30,838 nt of DNA from the NCBI RefSeq assembly GCF_023734135.1, contig NZ_AP025731.1:1-30838 (forward strand), given 5' to 3'. Below the pieces are notes generated by a model. That model was not told where the DNA came from, did no database searches, and was given only the letters and a program-made list of their open reading frames with translations. A program made the translations under genes and the position numbers. How positions within the stretch are numbered: the stretch's first letter is position 1; every line of letters starts with the position of its first letter. Of the stretch, positions 27,950 to 30,838 are shown piece by piece. The DNA comes from Sphaerotilus microaerophilus. Its GTDB lineage: Bacteria > Pseudomonadota > Gammaproteobacteria > Burkholderiales > Burkholderiaceae_C.

Positions 27950-29850
27950 AAATAAAGATGAACAACGCCGTGGGGCCGCAGGTTCGCAGCGCGAAGCCGA
28001 AGCCCAGCAAGTTGCTGCCGATCCTCGGCGGGGTGTCCCTGGTCGGCGGCCTCCAGGCCGCGACACAGTTCTTCGCCTACACGTTCCAGTATCACGCGAG
28101 CCTCGGGGCCAACCTCGGGCACGTGTACGCGCCCTGGTCGATCCTGAACTGGTCGGCGAAGTGGTACAGCCAGTACCCCGACGAGATCATGCGGGCCGGC
28201 AGCATCGGCATGGTGACTGCCACCGTGGGCCTGCTGGGTGTGGCCGTGGCGAAAGTCGTCACGTCCAACAGCTCGAAGGCGAACGAATACCTGCACGGTT
28301 CGGCCCGCTGGGCCGAAAAGAAGGACATTCAGGCGGCCGGCCTGCTGCCGCGCGAGCGGAACGTCCTGGAGATCGTGACCGGCAAGGACGCACCCACCGC
28401 CACCGGCGTCTATGTCGGCGGCTGGCAGGACAAGGACGGCAATTTCTACTACCTGCGGCACAGCGGCCCCGAGCACGTGCTGACCTACGCGCCGACGCGA
28501 AGCGGCAAGGGCGTCGGCCTGGTGGTGCCGACGCTGCTTTCGTGGGGCGCAAGCAGCGTCATCACCGACTTGAAGGGCGAGTTGTGGGCGCTGACCGCCG
28601 GCTGGCGGCAGAAGCACGCGAAGAACAAGGTGCTGCGCTTCGAGCCGGCCAGCAGCTCGGGCGGCGTGTGCTGGAACCCGCTGGACGAAATCCGCGTCGG
28701 CACCGAGGCCGAAGTCGGCGACGTGCAGAACCTAGCAACTTTGATAGTTGACCCGGACGGCAAGGGCCTGGATTCCCACTGGCAAAAGACCGCCTTCGCG
28801 CTCCTGGTCGGCGTCATCCTGCACGCGCTCTACAAGGCCAGGAACGACGGCGGCACGGCCACGCTGCCATCGGTCGATGCCATGCTGGCCGACCCGAACC
28901 GGGACATTGGCGAGCTATGGATGGAAATGACCACCTACGGGCACGTGGACGGTCAGAACCACCACGCCATCGGATCGGCCGCCCGCGACATGATGGATCG
29001 GCCAGAGGAAGAAGCCGGATCGGTGCTGTCCACGGCCAAATCCTATTTGGCCCTGTACCGCGATCCAGTGGTGGCGCGCAGCGTGAGCCGGTCGGACTTC
29101 CGCATCAAAGACCTGATGCACTCCGACGACCCGGTGAGCCTGTACATCGTCACGCAGCCCAACGACAAGGCCCGCCTGCGGCCGCTGGTGCGCGTCATGG
29201 TGAACATGATCGTGCGCCTGCTGGCCGACAAGATGGACTTCGAGAACGGCCGGCCGGTGGCCCACTACAAGCACCGGCTGCTGATGATGCTGGACGAGTT
29301 CCCGAGCCTCGGGAAGCTCGAAATCATGCAAGAGTCGCTGGCCTTCGTCGCCGGCTACGGCATCAAGTGCTACCTGATTTGCCAGGACATTAACCAGCTC
29401 CGAAGCCGCGAGACGGGCTACGGCCACGACGAAAGCATCACGTCGAACTGCCACGTGCAGAACGCCTACCCGCCCAACCGCGTCGAGACAGCCGAACACC
29501 TGTCCCGACTGACCGGGCAGACCACCGTGGTGAAGGAGCAGATCACGACCAGCGGCCGCCGCACGGCGGCGATGCTGGGCCAGGTGTCGCGCACCTACCA
29601 GGAAGTGCAGCGCCCCTTGCTGACGCCCGATGAATGCCTGCGGATGCCGGGGCCGAAGAAGAACGACAAGGGCGAGATCGAGGAAGCCGGCGACATGGTG
29701 ATCTACGTCGCGGGCTACCCCGCCATCTACGGCAAGCAGCCGCTGTACTTCAAAGACCCGGTGTTTCAGGCGCGGGCCTCGATCCCCGCGCCGAAGGCCA
29801 CCGACCGGCTGCGCCAGGTTGTCGAGGCAGGGGAGGGCATCACGATATGA
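27946..29850 (+). CDS. traG: TraG coupling protein (T4CP)
   Basis: A 634-residue VirD4/TraG-family ATPase (RP4: 635). Two N-terminal membrane segments flank a small periplasmic loop (LPILGGVSLVGGLQAATQFFAYTF and AGSIGMVTATVGLLGVAVAKVV). Walker A is APTRSGKGVG with K188; Walker B is LLMMLDEFPSLG. It links the relaxosome to the type IV secretion channel. Since the trb channel genes are missing, it must use a channel provided by a co-resident plasmid. It starts inside the traI stop and ends inside the traF start (ATGA both times). Confidence 0.97.
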   Translation: MKIKMNNAVGPQVRSAKPKPSKLLPILGGVSLVGGLQAATQFFAYTFQYHASLGANLGHVYAPWSILNWSAKWYSQYPDEIMRAGSIGMVTATVGLLGVAVAKVVTSNSSKANEYLHGSARWAEKKDIQAAGLLPRERNVLEIVTGKDAPTATGVYVGGWQDKDGNFYYLRHSGPEHVLTYAPTRSGKGVGLVVPTLLSWGASSVITDLKGELWALTAGWRQKHAKNKVLRFEPASSSGGVCWNPLDEIRVGTEAEVGDVQNLATLIVDPDGKGLDSHWQKTAFALLVGVILHALYKARNDGGTATLPSVDAMLADPNRDIGELWMEMTTYGHVDGQNHHAIGSAARDMMDRPEEEAGSVLSTAKSYLALYRDPVVARSVSRSDFRIKDLMHSDDPVSLYIVTQPNDKARLRPLVRVMVNMIVRLLADKMDFENGRPVAHYKHRLLMMLDEFPSLGKLEIMQESLAFVAGYGIKCYLICQDINQLRSRETGYGHDESITSNCHVQNAYPPNRVETAEHLSRLTGQTTVVKEQITTSGRRTAAMLGQVSRTYQEVQRPLLTPDECLRMPGPKKNDKGEIEEAGDMVIYVAGYPAIYGKQPLYFKDPVFQARASIPAPKATDRLRQVVEAGEGITI

Positions 29851-30383
29851 GCCGCATCCTGAAACGCATCACGAAAGGCGTAGCCGTCGCCGGCCTGGCC
29901 GCCCTGGTGCTGGCCGCCGGCAGCTATGCCGCCGGTGCCCGCATCAACACCACCAAGAGCATTCCGGTCGGCCTGTACTGGACGAGCAGCGCGCCGGTGG
30001 AGCGGGGCGCTTACGTGCTTTGGTGCCCGCCGAAGGTCGGCGTGTTCGATGACGCCAAGGAAAGGGGCTACATCGGGGCCGGGTTCTGCCCAGGCGACTA
30101 CGGCTACATGATGAAGCGCGTTTTAGCCGCTAAAGACGATGCCGTATCGGTGGCCGATGACGGCGTGCGCGTCAATGGCGAGCTGCTGCCACATAGCAAG
30201 CCCATCCAGGCCGACAAGTCCGGTCGGCCCTTGCCGCGCTTCCAGGCCAGCACCTACACGCTGGGCAATGCCGAGCTGCTGCTTATGTCGGACGTGAGCG
30301 ACACGTCTTTCGACGGCCGCTACTTCGGCCCGATCAATCGTTCTCAAGTTCAGACCGTGATCCGTCCGGTCATCACCTGGTAG
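29847..30383 (+). CDS. traF: TraF pilin-processing protease
   Basis: A 178-residue signal-peptidase-I-like serine protease with an N-terminal membrane segment ([20 protein letters not shown]). The Ser/Lys pair is S38 ([11 protein letters not shown]) and K90 ([12 protein letters not shown]), matching S37/K89 of RP4 TraF. In RP4 it cyclises the TrbC pilin. Its substrate gene trbC is missing here, so TraF has no pilin to process from this plasmid. A KorB operator lies within the gene at 30122-30134, encoding part of VLAAKDD just after K90. Confidence 0.95.
   Translation: MSRILKRITKGVAVAGLAALVLAAGSYAAGARINTTKSIPVGLYWTSSAPVERGAYVLWCPPKVGVFDDAKERGYIGAGFCPGDYGYMMKRVLAAKDDAVSVADDGVRVNGELLPHSKPIQADKSGRPLPRFQASTYTLGNAELLLMSDVSDTSFDGRYFGPINRSQVQTVIRPVITW
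30122..30134. promoter_or_regulatory. KorB operator inside traF
   Basis: Perfect TTTAGCCGCTAAA within the traF reading frame, four codons after the catalytic Lys. Intragenic KorB sites are known in IncP-1 and may serve partition or nucleation of KorB spreading. Confidence 0.88.
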
Positions 30384-30397
30384 GGGAGGAAACCACC

Positions 30398-30838
30398 ATG
30401 CGACTGTTCATCGCGGAAAAACCATCCGTCGCAAAAGCCATCGCCGGCGAGCTGGGCATCACCGGCAAGGGCGACGGCTTCATCGAGTGCGGCGGCGACA
30501 AAGTGACCTGGTGCTTTGGGCACATGCTGGAGCAGGCCGACCCGGACGAGTACACGCCCGATGACGTGCCGACCGGCAAATCAGGCAAGAAGCTATGGCG
30601 CGTCGATGAGCTGCCCATCATCCCGCAGACGTGGGTTCTTCACCCGAAGGACGATGCCAAGAAGCAGCTCGCCGTGATCGGCAAGCTGCTGAAAGAAGCC
30701 AAGGAGATCGTCAACGCCGGCGACCCCGACCGTGAAGGCCAGTTGCTGGTCGATGAAGTGCTGGAGCACTTCAAGAGCAGCAAGCCGGCGCGCCGCTTTT
30801 GGGTGTCTGCCCAGGATTCGGTTTCCGTCAAGCGCGGC
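30398..30838 (+). CDS. traE: DNA topoisomerase III TraE, N-terminal part
   Basis: The first 147 codons of the type IA topoisomerase whose remainder is at 3-1607. The N-terminal TOPRIM domain is clear: [20 protein letters not shown], then [16 protein letters not shown] with the metal-binding DPD and following Glu. ATG 30398 follows GGGGAGGA. The window ends in ...SVSVKRG. Direct joining to base 1 would shift the frame and stop after about two dozen codons; restoring about 13 bases (a sequence like LAALK) makes one continuous protein. Confidence 0.94.
   Translation, partial: MRLFIAEKPSVAKAIAGELGITGKGDGFIECGGDKVTWCFGHMLEQADPDEYTPDDVPTGKSGKKLWRVDELPIIPQTWVLHPKDDAKKQLAVIGKLLKEAKEIVNAGDPDREGQLLVDEVLEHFKSSKPARRFWVSAQDSVSVKRG

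Noticed and set aside
1..30838. Resistance, catabolic, phage-defence or other cargo genes.
   Set aside because: Every sizeable frame fits the IncP-1 backbone, IS1071 or the toxin-antitoxin pair; no cargo gene could be recognised.

Overview
The window is the backbone of an IncP-1 broad-host-range plasmid, most likely of the beta (R751-like) branch, with one IS1071 insertion sequence and no other visible cargo. The IncP-1 call rests on many independent signs: a TrfA initiator with two starts, an oriV with TGACACTTGAGGGGC iterons, KorA operators (GTTTAGCTAAAC), KorB operators (TTTAGCSGCTAAA) and KorC operators (TAGGGCATTTTGCCCTA), a korA gene nested in incC, and an oriT whose nick region matches RP4. 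Such plasmids live in Beta- and Gammaproteobacteria, and IS1071 is typical of environmental and catabolic IncP-1beta plasmids. The host itself cannot be read from the sequence. Both ends of the window lie inside the same gene (topoisomerase III, traE), so this is probably a whole circular plasmid of about 30.85 kb, opened within traE with roughly 13 bases lost.

Layout: 1-6764 end of the traG-F-E-D-C leader operon (topoisomerase traE, traD, giant primase traC); 6765-7009 terminator and an array of small hairpins; 7010-10213 IS1071; 10214-10567 a leftover of the trbA-trbB intergenic region with a 13-codon trbB stub; 10568-10945 trbA (minus), divergent from ssb-trfA (11037-12647); 12648-14032 a second hairpin array and oriV; 14033-14564 a RelE/YafQ-RelB/DinJ toxin-antitoxin pair (minus); 14737-16922 klcA, a small Cys-rich ORF, klcB and korC; 17080-18264 kleA, a possible kleB-like ORF, kleE and kleF; 18372-20509 korA/incC/korB; 20709-22917 kfrA, kfrB, kfrC; 22948-23121 a third hairpin array; 23111-24695 traM, traL, traK (minus); 24696-25058 oriT; 25059-30383 a small ORF, traJ, traI/traH, traG, traF; 30398-30838 start of traE.

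How it works together: TrfA starts replication at oriV; KorA, KorB (with IncC), KorC and TrbA form the global repressor network whose operators recur at almost every promoter; IncC/KorB and the Kfr proteins serve partition and stability; TraI/TraJ/TraK/TraH at oriT form the relaxosome, TraG is the coupling protein and TraC/TraE act on transferred DNA. The mating-pair-formation operon (trbB onward) is missing: IS1071 lies where it should be, its two flanking pentamers do not match, and one flank ends inside a trbB-like start. The plasmid should therefore be mobilisable but not self-transmissible.

The least explained features are (i) three intergenic arrays in which a terminator is followed by 20-bp hairpins, many of them headed by a six-base palindrome (CTCGAG, CTGCAG, GTCGAC), with a fourth such array translated inside klcB; (ii) a recurring GACGCCAAGGGAA word at the 3' ends of regulator genes; and (iii) an orphan iteron that doubles as stop codon and ribosome binding site at the orf72-klcB junction.
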